Assembly (NCBI RefSeq): GCF_007990715.1
Contig: NZ_BJWY01000047.1
Location: forward strand, 1-47,119
Length of the DNA: 47,119 nucleotides
Origin: Nocardia seriolae NBRC 15557
GTDB taxonomy: Bacteria; Actinomycetota; Actinomycetes; Mycobacteriales; Mycobacteriaceae
Direction of reading: 5' to 3'
Made by a program: the position numbers and the translations under genes. Positions within the stretch are counted from its first letter, which is position 1, and each line of letters begins with the position of its first letter. A model generated the notes under the pieces. That model ran no database searches. It was not told the origin of the DNA and saw only the letters and a program-made list of their open reading frames with translations. Shown in pieces: positions 1 through 7,635 of this stretch.

Positions 1-472
1 CGACACTAGCCTTACGCTGCACTCCCGGCAGCGCATGAGTATCGATTTCGTCTGCGAATCGCGCGAATTCGAGTTCGGCGGGCGAGTCTCCCTCAACCAA
101 TGGCGGAACGTCGATGAGCGGCTGATCAGCAGGGATGATCTGCACATCCCCGGGCACATCATTCCCCACCGCCAGCAGCAGGCTCAATTCATCGCTGATA
201 CTGGTCTTGACCGCACGCTGCAACACCGTGAGCCGATGCCCCTCGGGCAGAAGCCCTTCGAAGAAGGGCGGCACGGCACCGGCGATGCTACGCACCGGAT
301 CCGGGCCGAGTGGGAGCGTCGTGGCCACAGGAGTACCGCGGTCGGCGAGATAATCCTTCTCGTAGCGAAATTCGGTCCCGCCCTCCGCTGTCCGCTCCAG
401 AACGCCAGCGCGACGACCGGCCTTGTACACATCCGCTCGGGCAACCCGCCGAAGCTCCTCGAGATCCTTCAA
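1..472 (-). CDS. hipA: HipA-like kinase toxin, N-terminal part (runs off window)
   Basis: HipA-family Ser/Thr kinases are toxins paired with a small HTH antitoxin, and act in the cytoplasm (E. coli HipA phosphorylates GltX). The 157 visible residues match the HipA N-terminal subdomain: YLADRGTPVA near residues 41-50, FFEGLLPEG at 70-78, PGDVQI at 107-112, and GVQRKAS at 150-156, the start of the kinase fold (compare 'GVQ.K' in HipA). The start is a TTG whose TTGA overlaps the TGA stop of the upstream HTH gene by 4 bases. No ATG or GTG lies nearby in frame, so translation is probably coupled. The C-terminal kinase half with the catalytic Asp is outside the window, so activity cannot be judged. 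Family assignment is fairly sure. Confidence 0.82.
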   Translation of the reverse strand, partial: MKDLEELRRVARADVYKAGRRAGVLERTAEGGTEFRYEKDYLADRGTPVATTLPLGPDPVRSIAGAVPPFFEGLLPEGHRLTVLQRAVKTSISDELSLLLAVGNDVPGDVQIIPADQPLIDVPPLVEGDSPAELEFARFADEIDTHALPGVQRKASV

Positions 473-669
473 CCGACGACCCCCAGGGTGAGTCCGAGCA
501 CGTCGGCCACGGCGGCGACAGTGGCGATACTGGTCGAGCCGCTGCCGTGCTCGATCTCGCGTACCGTGCGAGTGGAGGTGCCCGCCAGCTCCGCCAACTG
601 CTCCTGCGTCAGCCGATGACGGCGGCGTGCCGCGTGAATGGCGTCCCCGATGCTCGCTGCCACGGTCAT
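469..669 (-). CDS. hipB: HipB-like XRE-family antitoxin/repressor
   Basis: A 66-residue protein that is almost only an XRE helix-turn-helix (LTQEQLAELAGTSTRTVREI near residues 20-39). Proteins of this kind both neutralise HipA and repress the operon. A longer reading from an ATG at 693 is possible, but GGAGGTG sits 7-8 bases before the ATG at 669, so that start is chosen. The gene overlaps hipA by 4 bases. Three 20-bp palindromes lie directly upstream (686-826), the nearest only 17 bases before the start codon, which fits autorepression. Function as HipB rests on the pairing; the HTH itself is clear. Confidence 0.82.
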   Translation of the reverse strand: MTVAASIGDAIHAARRRHRLTQEQLAELAGTSTRTVREIEHGSGSTSIATVAAVADVLGLTLGVVG

Positions 670-685
670 CGCATCACCTCCATGA

Positions 686-705
686 ATCGGCAATATTCTG
701 CCGAT
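686..705. promoter_or_regulatory. hip operator O1 (20-bp palindrome)
   Basis: Perfect 7-base arms ATCGGCA / TGCCGAT around a 6-base spacer. It ends 17 bases from the chosen hipB start. It is one of three copies whose first bases lie at 686, 747 and 807. It is probably the binding site of the HipB-like HTH protein. Confidence 0.7.
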
Positions 706-746
706 ATCGTGCTGATGTCATTCAGGCTACCCGAATCGATTCCAAA

Positions 747-766
747 ATCGGAAGAATGCTGCCGAT
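747..766. promoter_or_regulatory. hip operator O2 (20-bp palindrome)
   Basis: Same motif as O1 and O3, with one change in the left arm (ATCGGAA versus ATCGGCA). The outer bases extend the dyad by AA/TT. It begins 61 bases from O1, close to six helical turns, so the sites would face the same side of the DNA. Confidence 0.65.
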
Positions 767-806
767 TTCCGCGAGGATAACTCGTTTTAGTTGCTGCAGA
801 GGGGAA

Positions 807-826
807 ATCGGCAGCATATTGCCGAT
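807..826. promoter_or_regulatory. hip operator O3 (20-bp palindrome)
   Basis: Perfect arms ATCGGCA / TGCCGAT, 60 bases beyond O2. Between O3 and the tRNA terminator (827-1076) I see no gene and no further copy of the motif. Confidence 0.65.
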
Positions 827-1076
827 GGAGGCCGGTGTGGCGGCCTGTCAGTGGGGCGCGACAGTGCAGGAACCAGGGCCCCGGATAGGTCACAATCAGA
901 TTGTCGTGGGACGGGTACGCCGGCCAGGCGGACCTCTGCGGACCGGGAGCTTCGAGTAGGCGTCAGGCTCATTTGCGGTGCTGGAGCGAGGGTTTGGCGG
1001 TTTGCCAACCAGCGGGACCAGGCGGTGCTGAGTCTTCGGGATATTCTTGGGAATGATACGTTTTGGCGGGTGGAAT

Positions 1077-1115
1077 GAACAAAGCCCCTGAACGTATTGC
1101 CTGGTCAGGGGCCTT
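1077..1115 (-). terminator. terminator after tRNA-Lys
   Basis: On the minus strand a GCCCCTGA/TCAGGGGC hairpin (1084-1091 with 1105-1112) is followed by a short T-rich stretch. It lies just beyond the tRNA 3' end and so suits a factor-independent terminator of the tRNA transcript. Confidence 0.65.
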
Positions 1116-1121
1116 CTGTTG

Positions 1122-1194
<73 letters not shown>

Positions 1195-1412
1195 AAGTTA
1201 CTCCGCGGGGGGCTCGGGCTTTCGCTTCGGCCGCTCTGCGGTGCGGAGAGAACATTAACAGGGTTGGGTGCCGAAAGTGAAATCGCCCCTCTGAGCTGCG
1301 AGGTTTCGGGAAGGTGAAGTTGTTAACGCGGCGGGGGTGATCTCTGATGTTCGGTAAGAGCCCTGTGGGGCGGGACGTGACGGGTCTACACCGAGACGTA
1401 AGCGGGGTTGCG

Positions 1413-2618
1413 ATGAGTGATGTGAAGGTCCGGCGGTACCGGAGGGTGCTCGGCGTCGGGGCGGTGGTGTCCGTGCTGGCGTTGGCGCTGCTCGGGTGCT
1501 CCTCCGGCGGTAAGCACCAGTCGTCCACGGTGGCAATCGATTCCAATCCGATCGGCGAGCTCATGAAGCCGAAGGTGATCTCGCCGATCAAAGACGGCGA
1601 CAAGGGGGTGTCGCCGGGCGAGCTGACCTTGAAGGTCGAGGACGGGAAGTTCACCAATGTGGTGCTCACCAACCCGGACGGCAAGGCGGTGCCCGGCGAG
1701 CTGGCCAAGGACGGCAGCACGTGGAAGCTGGCCGAGCAGTTGGGATTCGGGCGCACCTACAAGCTGAGCATCGACGCGATCGGCCTGGGTGGCGCGAGCA
1801 ACTCGACTATGAGCTTCACCACCATCTCCCCGAACAATCGCACCCACCCGTACCTGCTGCCCGCCGAGAACGACGTGGTCGGCATCGGCCAGCCGGTGGC
1901 CGTGCAGTTCGACGAGAACATTCCGGACCGCAAGGCCGCCCAGAACGCGATCAAGATCACCACGACGCCCGCGGTCGAGGGCGCGTTCTACTGGGTCAAC
2001 AACCGCGAGGTCCGGTGGCGGCCGCAGAACTTCTGGGCCCCGGGGACCAAGGTCGACATCGCGGTCAGCACCTACGGCCACGATCTCGGCAGCGGCCTGG
2101 TCGGCGACAGTGACATCCGCTCCAGCTTCACCGTCGGCGACGCCACCATCTTCACCGCCGACGACAACACCAAGATCGTGACGGTCGAGCGCAACGGCCA
2201 GGTGATCAAGACCATGCCGACCTCGATGGGCAAGGACTCCACGCCCACCGACAACGGCGTCTACATCGTGGGCGACAAGTTCGACCGGATCATCATGGAC
2301 TCCTCCACCTACGGCGTCCCGGTGAACTCGCCCAACGGCTACAAGACCCCGATCGACTGGGCGACGCGAATCTCGTACTCGGGCATCTTCTTCCACTCGG
2401 CCCCGTGGTCGGTGGGCGCGCAGGGGTCGGTCAACACCAGCCACGGCTGCCTGAATCTGAGCCCCTCGGATGCCAAGTGGGTGTACGACAACGTCAAGCG
2501 CGGTGACATCACCATCGTCAAGAACACCGTCGGCGGCACGCTGTCGGGCGTGGACGGGCTGGGCGACTGGAACATTCCGTGGGAGCAGTGGAAGGCCGGC
2601 AACGCCGACCGGAGCTGA
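1413..2618 (+). CDS. ldt: L,D-transpeptidase lipoprotein (LdtMt2-like)
   Basis: Cross-links peptidoglycan 3-3 outside the membrane, and family members are inhibited by carbapenems. The 401-residue product has a charged N-terminus, a hydrophobic stretch and a lipobox LALLGC with the acylated Cys at 29. Ig-like domains follow, then a YkuD catalytic domain carrying SHGCLNLSP with catalytic Cys near residue 346 and upstream HSAPWSVGAQG. This arrangement and the Trp-rich tail (WNIPWEQW) are those of LdtMt2. An upstream in-frame ATG at 1347 would add 22 residues ahead of the signal; the 1413 start is preferred because it gives a normal lipoprotein signal and has AGCGGGG upstream. The gene stands alone, divergent from tRNA-Lys. 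Confidence 0.92.
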   Translation: MSDVKVRRYRRVLGVGAVVSVLALALLGCSSGGKHQSSTVAIDSNPIGELMKPKVISPIKDGDKGVSPGELTLKVEDGKFTNVVLTNPDGKAVPGELAKDGSTWKLAEQLGFGRTYKLSIDAIGLGGASNSTMSFTTISPNNRTHPYLLPAENDVVGIGQPVAVQFDENIPDRKAAQNAIKITTTPAVEGAFYWVNNREVRWRPQNFWAPGTKVDIAVSTYGHDLGSGLVGDSDIRSSFTVGDATIFTADDNTKIVTVERNGQVIKTMPTSMGKDSTPTDNGVYIVGDKFDRIIMDSSTYGVPVNSPNGYKTPIDWATRISYSGIFFHSAPWSVGAQGSVNTSHGCLNLSPSDAKWVYDNVKRGDITIVKNTVGGTLSGVDGLGDWNIPWEQWKAGNADRS

Positions 2619-2633
2619 GCGCGACCGAACGGA

Positions 2634-2679
2634 CACGGCCGAGGGTCATCAGCGGAATCGCCGATGCCTCTCGGCCGTG
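2634..2679. terminator. bidirectional terminator hairpin
   Basis: Ten-base perfect arms CACGGCCGAG / CTCGGCCGTG lie between the convergent L,D-transpeptidase gene and the exported-protein gene. No strong T-run follows. The position suggests termination from both sides. Confidence 0.55.
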
Positions 2680-2698
2680 CTCGATGCCGGCGCGAGAA

Positions 2699-3073
2699 TC
2701 AGCCGATGGTGCCGGGCCCGTTCGCGCCGCAGCCCAGCGCCGCGAAGCCGCCGAGTGCCGCGGCGCTACCGGCCACGGTGCAGGTCCCGGGCTCCGCGGA
2801 GTTGGTGTTCGAGGAACCGGTGGCCGCGCCCAGCTTGAACCCGGAGGAGCCGCTGACCAGGGCCTCCATCGGGCTGTTCGGCGCGGGGTCCTTGGTGGTG
2901 GGGGTGGGCGTGGTGGTGCCCGGCGTGGTGGTCGTGCCCGGCATGGTCGTGGTGGTGCCCGGGGTGGTGGTGCTGGTCGTCACGTCGACGAGGGTGATCT
3001 CCGCCATCGCGGCGGGCGCGGCGGGCAGCATGGCCGCAACAGCTAGCAAAGTGGTTACGGCATAACGATTCAC
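2699..3073 (-). CDS. exported Thr/Pro-rich small protein
   Basis: A 124-residue protein of unknown function. It has a signal peptide (about residues 1-24, ending near AAMA), then a low-complexity Thr/Pro/Gly linker (about 32-60, with repeats of TTTPG), then a short Ala/Gly/Ser-rich C-terminal part with two Cys that may form a disulphide. It starts at GTG with AAGGA seven bases before. The linker looks like those that span cell walls or carry O-mannose in actinomycetes. I recognise no domain. It converges on the L,D-transpeptidase gene. Confidence 0.65.
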   Translation of the reverse strand: MNRYAVTTLLAVAAMLPAAPAAMAEITLVDVTTSTTTPGTTTTMPGTTTTPGTTTPTPTTKDPAPNSPMEALVSGSSGFKLGAATGSSNTNSAEPGTCTVAGSAAALGGFAALGCGANGPGTIG

Positions 3074-3209
3074 GTGCGGATCCTTCGTATCGAGCGTGGG
3101 TCGGGGGCCCCGACGCCCCCAATGTCGAAAGCAGTCTACGAAGATCGCGTGACCTGCGACGCAAAATGCGACACACTGATGTTTCTCTCACAGTGCGGCG
3201 CGGTCCGCC

Positions 3210-3857
3210 TCAGGGTTCCGTGCGTGCGACGGCACGTACGGGCGCCCCGTCCGCGCCGATCAGATTGAGCGGGAACAGCGACACCTCGATGCGCTGACCT
3301 GTCTGTTGTGCCGCGAGCACCCGGTCGAGCCGGGTCAGATTCTCCGCGATGACCGCGTGCGCGCCGCACAGGATCCGATGCACCGGAATCTCCTCGGCCG
3401 GAGTCGGATCGACCGAGAGCGCGTCGATGCCGATGGTCCGCACACCCGCGGCAACCAGGAACTCGGCCGCCTCGACCGTCAGATGCGGATGGTTCACATA
3501 GGCGTGCGTGCCCCAATGCTCGGACCATCCGGTGGCGATCAGCACGATCCGGCCCGCGGCCACCCGCCCCTCGAAGAACTCGCGCCCGATCTCCCCGCCC
3601 GCCCCGGCCGCGCGAGCGTCGATCACGACGCCCGTCCCGGTGAACCGCTCCAGCGGCAGTTCGTCCAGTGCGGGCAGCGAGTCGTCGATGTGGCGCGGTG
3701 CGTCCACGTGCGTTCCCGTCTGGGAACCCATGTCCACGTGCAGCACATTCACGCCGTCGGAGGTGACGGTCAGCGCCGGCCGGATGCTGACCTCCGGATC
3801 GCCGGGATACACCGGCATACCGGACCGGATCGGAACCGAGAGATCGATGATGCCCAC
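3210..3857 (-). CDS. cyclase-family metal hydrolase (kynurenine formamidase-like)
   Basis: A 215-residue member of the cyclase family (PF04199), which contains kynurenine formamidases and isatin hydrolases: metal-dependent amide or lactone hydrolases. GTHVDAPRH at residues 48-56 supplies the conserved metal-binding His/Asp set, and the chain has the usual family length. The start is GTG with GGGAGG upstream. It is divergent from the HELLE-motif gene. A second, longer member of the same family lies at 11678-12448. Nothing nearby (no tryptophan dioxygenase) shows the substrate, so kynurenine formamidase is only a family resemblance. Confidence 0.8.
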   Translation of the reverse strand: MGIIDLSVPIRSGMPVYPGDPEVSIRPALTVTSDGVNVLHVDMGSQTGTHVDAPRHIDDSLPALDELPLERFTGTGVVIDARAAGAGGEIGREFFEGRVAAGRIVLIATGWSEHWGTHAYVNHPHLTVEAAEFLVAAGVRTIGIDALSVDPTPAEEIPVHRILCGAHAVIAENLTRLDRVLAAQQTGQRIEVSLFPLNLIGADGAPVRAVARTEP

Positions 3858-3937
3858 TTCCGCCTGCCTCCCTGTGTTTTTCGCGCGATGATGACAGTCA
3901 GCAAGATCGAATGAAGCCGCGCCGATGAGGATTCGCC

Positions 3938-4666
3938 ATGTCTGCCATACATATTGCCGTGTTGAACCGCAGTACCGTACTGACCGACGCCCAGGTTTCC
4001 GCCGTGGTCCCGGCCCTGCAGACGCAGGTGCACCGGGACTGGGCCCCCGCGTGGGGCAGTGACGCCGATCTGATCTTCGTAGGCACCGGTCAGCAGCCGC
4101 CGCCCGGGGCCTGGTGGGTGGTCATCGCCGACGATTCGGATCAGGCCGGAGCGCTCGGCTACCACGATCTCACCAGTGAGGGCCTGCCGATGGGGAAGGT
4201 GTTCGCGCGCAGCGACATCAATGCGGGCCTGCAGTGGAGTGTCACCGCCAGTCACGAACTGCTGGAGATGCTCGGCGACCCCGACATCAACCTGGCCGCC
4301 TATGTGTTCTCCGGCGCGACCACCGGCCGCATGTACGCCTACGAGGTGGCCGACGCCTGCGAGGCGGACCAGTACGCCTATCCGATCGATGGAGTCCTGG
4401 TGTCGGACTTCGTGTTTCCGGCCTGGTTCGAGAACTTCCGGAAGCCGGGCAGCACGCAATTCGACTACGGCAAGCACATCACCAAGCCGTTCCAGCTGCT
4501 GCCCGGCGGCTATATCGGCGTATTCGACATCCGGGGCGGCAGCGGGTGGCATCAGCTCACCGCGGAGACCCGCGAGCACACCTATGCCATGCGCGCCCGG
4601 GTCGGCAGCCGCCGGGAACGCCGCCGGACCCTGCGCGAGCAGTGGCTGCTCAGCGATCCGCAGTGA
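3938..4666 (+). CDS. conserved hypothetical protein with HELLE motif
   Basis: 242 residues, no signal peptide, no membrane segment. The striking part is TASHELLEMLGDP near residues 103-115, resembling a zinc-metallopeptidase HExxH helix but with Glu where the second His would be. An acidic YEVADACEAD follows about 25 residues later and could supply further ligands. The rest is aromatic and Gly-rich with a basic C-terminus. I cannot place it in a characterised family. It may be a metal-binding or peptidase-like protein, and this is inference. The stop codon overlaps the first of three 20-base tandem repeats. Confidence 0.7.
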   Translation: MSAIHIAVLNRSTVLTDAQVSAVVPALQTQVHRDWAPAWGSDADLIFVGTGQQPPPGAWWVVIADDSDQAGALGYHDLTSEGLPMGKVFARSDINAGLQWSVTASHELLEMLGDPDINLAAYVFSGATTGRMYAYEVADACEADQYAYPIDGVLVSDFVFPAWFENFRKPGSTQFDYGKHITKPFQLLPGGYIGVFDIRGGSGWHQLTAETREHTYAMRARVGSRRERRRTLREQWLLSDPQ

Positions 4667-4722
4667 GGTTCGGCGACTTGTGGTGAGGTTCGGCGGACCG
4701 TGGTGAGATCCGCCACAATGTG
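4663..4722. repeat. three imperfect 20-bp tandem repeats
   Basis: Units begin at 4663, 4683 and 4703, each starting GTGAG and ending in GTG. The first two share GTGAGGTTCGGCG; the third has diverged. The first unit includes the stop codon of the preceding gene. No function is apparent. Confidence 0.55.
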
Positions 4723-4804
4723 GATGCTATCGGATTGCCGGGCGATGTGGGCAACCCGATGGATCGTCTAGGCTCACGGGACAAACACATATCGGTCCGC
4801 TTAT

Positions 4805-4986
4805 GAGTCGTGGCGGGAGAAGCCTCGGGAACGGGGTACCGAAGGAGCAACCTCCCCGGAATCTCTCAGGTACAGATACCGTTTCGACCAGGCCACTCTG
4901 GAAAGCAGGCGCATCCGCGCCTCACCTACGGTGCAAGCCGGGTTCGCCCGGCGAAGCTCTCAGGTCCCACGACAGAGGGGGAGATC
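4805..4986 (+). promoter_or_regulatory. tandem glycine riboswitch
   Basis: Two glycine aptamers in series. The first has GGCGGGAGA (4812-4820), ACCGAAGGAGCAA (4838-4850), CTCTCAGG (4863-4870) and ACAGATACCG. A linker with CTCTGGAAAGCAG follows. The second has CACCTACGGTGCAAGCC, AGCTCTCAGG (4935-4944) and ACAGAGGGGGAG (4972-4983). These are the conserved blocks of glycine riboswitches in the right order. Family members normally switch on glycine cleavage or transport genes. Here the only downstream gene is the sigma-like gene at 5027. Confidence 0.9.
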
Positions 4987-4991
4987 CGATA

Positions 4992-5009
4992 ACCGGGCGG
5001 CTGCCCGGT
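4992..5009 (+). promoter_or_regulatory. hairpin in riboswitch expression platform
   Basis: Perfect 7-base stem ACCGGGC/GCCCGGT with a 4-base loop, directly after the second aptamer and 5 bases before the ribosome binding site GAGGA (5015-5019). No T-run follows, so if it takes part in switching, control is more likely at translation initiation or by Rho than by a simple terminator. Confidence 0.5.
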
Positions 5010-5026
5010 CGAACCGAGGACCTCCC

Positions 5027-5515
5027 ATGCCCGCCGATTTCCCCACCCAGCCCGTCTCCGGTGCAGCACCGACCATGCCCGGCCTGGACACCCTCACCGC
5101 GGCCGCGAGCGGCAAGCGATCCGCCCTGGCCGAGGTGCTGGCCTACACCCATCGATTCGTCACGTCGTATTGCCGTGCGGCCCTGGGGCCGGAACCGATC
5201 TCCGATAACCTGGCCACCCAGCTGGGCACCGCCATCACCACCGGCTGGCCCGCCGCGTGGGCGGCCCGGCGCGACTTCCTCGAATTCGCGTACACCAGCG
5301 CCCACCGCGCCGTCCGGATCTGCCGCTACCAGGTGCCGCATCAGCGACTGTCCGGCCCCCTGACCGATCGCCAGCGCGAAATCATCACCCTGCGGGTGCC
5401 GGTCGGCCTCTCGCCCTTGGAAACGGCTGTCGCACTGGATATTCCGGTCCGTGACGTGCACCGCGAAACCCGGCGGGCATTCGCGGTGCTGCGTGCGCAT
5501 CCGCACGTCGCGTGA
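5027..5515 (+). CDS. ECF-sigma-like DNA-binding protein under glycine riboswitch
   Basis: 162 residues. The C-terminal half (about 105-155) reads as sigma region 4: LTDRQREIITLRV, then a helix-turn-helix LSPLETAVALDIPVRDVHRE. The N-terminal half (about 35-95) can be aligned loosely with sigma region 2 (AYTHRFVTSYCRAALG), but the acidic core contacts are poor, so it may be a divergent ECF sigma or a sigma-derived regulator. The start at 5027 has GAGGA eight bases upstream; an earlier ATG at 4931 lies inside the riboswitch. It is the sole gene behind the riboswitch, suggesting a glycine-responsive transcription factor. No anti-sigma gene is adjacent. Confidence 0.75.
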   Translation: MPADFPTQPVSGAAPTMPGLDTLTAAASGKRSALAEVLAYTHRFVTSYCRAALGPEPISDNLATQLGTAITTGWPAAWAARRDFLEFAYTSAHRAVRICRYQVPHQRLSGPLTDRQREIITLRVPVGLSPLETAVALDIPVRDVHRETRRAFAVLRAHPHVA

Positions 5516-5739
5516 ACGCCGCCGGTCGATCCTTGCCGGTGAATGCGGTCGCACCGCATCTGTGAGCAATTGCAGGCCCGATCTGGACCCCGGAGGGCTA
5601 CTACGCAGGCGTGGTCTCAGCCCTCGTCCTGCGCTCCACGCTGCCACTCCGCCTCGGCGACCAGGTTCTGACCGCTGCCCGCGCCATCGAACGCCGGTTG
5701 TCATGCCGAATAGCGTCCGCTGACCGGATCTTCTGCGGT

Positions 5740-6402
5740 TCAGGGGGTGGAAAGGAGTGCGGTGGTGAGGGTTTCGGTGATGAATTGTTCGGTTCGGGGG
5801 CCGGTCCAGCCGCGGTCGGCCATGAGGGAGCGGTAGACGTCGTAGCTGGTGAGGGCGTACATGATGTCGGCGGCCAGTTCAGGGGTGAGGCCGGGTTTGA
5901 GGGCGCCCTTGGCGGCCAGGTCGGGGGTGATGTGGCGGGGGCCGTCGTAGCGGCCCTGTTCGGCGGCGGTGAGGAAGGTGCTGACCTCGGGGTCGGCGGC
6001 GGCGGTGACCCGCATCATGTCGAGCAGGCCCATGTAGCGCTCGGAGACCGTGCGCATGTGGGCGGCGTAAAGGGCGAGCTGGCGGGCGGGGTCGGGTTCG
6101 GCGAAAAGCTCACGGAGCCAGCGGCGTTCGGGAGGCGGGGTGGCGGCCTCCTCGTCGGGACCGGCGACCAGGACCGCGGCCGTCTCAGCGAGCACAGCGA
6201 CCTTGGTGCCGAAGGATTGGTAGATGGTCTGCACGTGGACGCCCGCGGCATCGGCGATGGCTTGGAGAGTGGTCCCGGCGTAGCCGCGCTCGGCGAAGAG
6301 GGCGGCGGCGGCCTCCGCGACGCGGCGGCGAGTGGCCTCGCGGCGGCTGCCGCGCGCGGGTGGCGGGGTGCTCTCCGGTGGTCGATTGCGCGGTGTTGAC
6401 AT
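5740..6402 (-). CDS. TetR/AcrR-family repressor
   Basis: 220 residues with a typical N-terminal TetR HTH (RRRVAEAAAALFAERGYAGT, then AGVHVQTIYQSFGTK, about residues 24-65) and a helical ligand-binding C-terminus. It is divergent from a glycosyltransferase gene with only 60 bases between. That gap holds a 34-bp palindrome, so the likely target is its own promoter and that of the glycosyltransferase. The ligand is unknown; a hydrophobic aglycone or antibiotic is a reasonable guess from the neighbour. Confidence 0.88.
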   Translation of the reverse strand: MSTPRNRPPESTPPPARGSRREATRRRVAEAAAALFAERGYAGTTLQAIADAAGVHVQTIYQSFGTKVAVLAETAAVLVAGPDEEAATPPPERRWLRELFAEPDPARQLALYAAHMRTVSERYMGLLDMMRVTAAADPEVSTFLTAAEQGRYDGPRHITPDLAAKGALKPGLTPELAADIMYALTSYDVYRSLMADRGWTGPRTEQFITETLTTALLSTP

Positions 6403-6413
6403 GGTCTCGATCT

Positions 6414-6447
6414 TAGCTATAGTTCGCTATATAGCGCACTATAGCTA
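6414..6447. promoter_or_regulatory. 34-bp TetR-type operator
   Basis: Arms TAGCTATAGT...ACTATAGCTA around a core CGCTATATAGCG, symmetric except for one base pair. It lies between the TetR start (6402) and the glycosyltransferase ribosome binding site and is much richer in A+T than its surroundings. It would cover both promoters. Confidence 0.75.
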
Positions 6448-6462
6448 CGGGAGGTAGGCGAG

Positions 6463-7620
6463 ATGCGCGTACTTGTTTCGACCACACCGATGGAGGGGGT
6501 GTTCGCGCCGGTGGTTCCGCTGGCGCGGGCGCTGAGCGCGCAGGGCCACGAGGTGGTGGTGGCCACCGCGCCGCAGTTGCTGCCTCGGGTGCGGGCGGCC
6601 GGATTGGCGGGTGCCGCGGCCGGTCCGAACGCACCCGACGCCGCGGCCGAGGCGGTGACGCTGCCGGAGTTCGCGTCCGGGACGCAGCCGTGGCGGATCG
6701 GGGCGGTCATGTTCGGCAAGGTGATGGCACCCCGCAAGCTGCCTGAACTGCGGGCGCTGGCAGCGGAATTCGAACCTGATCTGATCCTGCACGCGCCGGT
6801 CGATCTGGCCGCGCCGGTGCTGGCCGCGCAACGAGGGGTTCCGGCCATCACCTACGGCACCGGTCTGCTGCTCGAACCCGAACTCGTCGAGGTCATGGCG
6901 GAATGGGTTGCGCCGCTGTGGGAGTCGGCCGGTCTGCCGCCGGATCGCCACGCGGGGCTGTACCGGTACGGCTATCTCGACCCGGTGCCGCGCAGTCTGC
7001 AACCGGCCCTCGGCCCCGCCGCCGGTATCGCGCGGCCGATCCGCCCGGCGGTGCCCGGCGAGGCCGACGACGAACTGCCGGATTGGGCCGGGAAATTGGG
7101 CGGCCGCCCGACGGTGTACGTCTCACTGGGCACCGTCCCGATCTTCAACCAGCCCGGTGCTTTCGGACCGCTGCTGTCGGGTCTGGCCGATCTCGATCTC
7201 GACGTCGTGGTCACCGTCGGAACCGACACCGACCCGGCCGCGCACGGCCCGCAACCGGGCAATATTCATGTCGCCCAATGGCTTTCGCTGGCGGACATCC
7301 TCCCGCGCTGCCACGCCGTGGTCTGCCACGCGGGCGCGGGCACCACGCTGGCCGCGCTCTCACACGGGCTTCCGCTGGTCCTCACGCCACGCGGTGCGGA
7401 CCAGTTCCCCACCGCGGCGGCCTGCCGCGCGATCGGTGCGGCCCGGGTCCTCGAACCCGACCGGGTGACTCCGGCCGCCGTGCACGACGAGGTCGCCACG
7501 ATCCTGGCCGACGATTCGTATCGCGCGGGCGCCCAACGCATCCGGGCCGAAATCGAGCGTCTGCCCGATGCCGCCTCCGTGGCGTCCGCCCTCGTCACGG
7601 ACGGCATCCGGATGTCCTGA
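6463..7620 (+). CDS. GT1-family (MGT/UGT-like) glycosyltransferase
   Basis: 385 residues with the two Rossmann domains of GT-B enzymes that move a sugar from an NDP-sugar onto small hydrophobic acceptors such as macrolides. The N-terminal start MRVLVSTTPMEGVFAPVVPLA is the acceptor-side strand and helix. The C-terminal donor site carries CHAVVCHAGAGTTLAAL and GLPLVLTPRGADQFPTA. GGGAGG precedes the ATG. It shares an operator region with the TetR gene, as is usual for induced drug-inactivating glycosyltransferases. Acceptor and sugar are not evident. Confidence 0.86.
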   Translation: MRVLVSTTPMEGVFAPVVPLARALSAQGHEVVVATAPQLLPRVRAAGLAGAAAGPNAPDAAAEAVTLPEFASGTQPWRIGAVMFGKVMAPRKLPELRALAAEFEPDLILHAPVDLAAPVLAAQRGVPAITYGTGLLLEPELVEVMAEWVAPLWESAGLPPDRHAGLYRYGYLDPVPRSLQPALGPAAGIARPIRPAVPGEADDELPDWAGKLGGRPTVYVSLGTVPIFNQPGAFGPLLSGLADLDLDVVVTVGTDTDPAAHGPQPGNIHVAQWLSLADILPRCHAVVCHAGAGTTLAALSHGLPLVLTPRGADQFPTAAACRAIGAARVLEPDRVTPAAVHDEVATILADDSYRAGAQRIRAEIERLPDAASVASALVTDGIRMS

Positions 7621-7635
7621 CGCCGGTGCCATCCC

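Noticed and set aside
1386..2636. Long minus-strand frame opposite the L,D-transpeptidase gene
   Set aside because: Val/Asp/Arg-rich shadow with no domain; the plus strand has a full LdtMt2-like protein.
5611..6399. Plus-strand frame opposite the TetR gene
   Set aside because: Gly/Val-rich shadow; the TetR HTH on the minus strand is clear.
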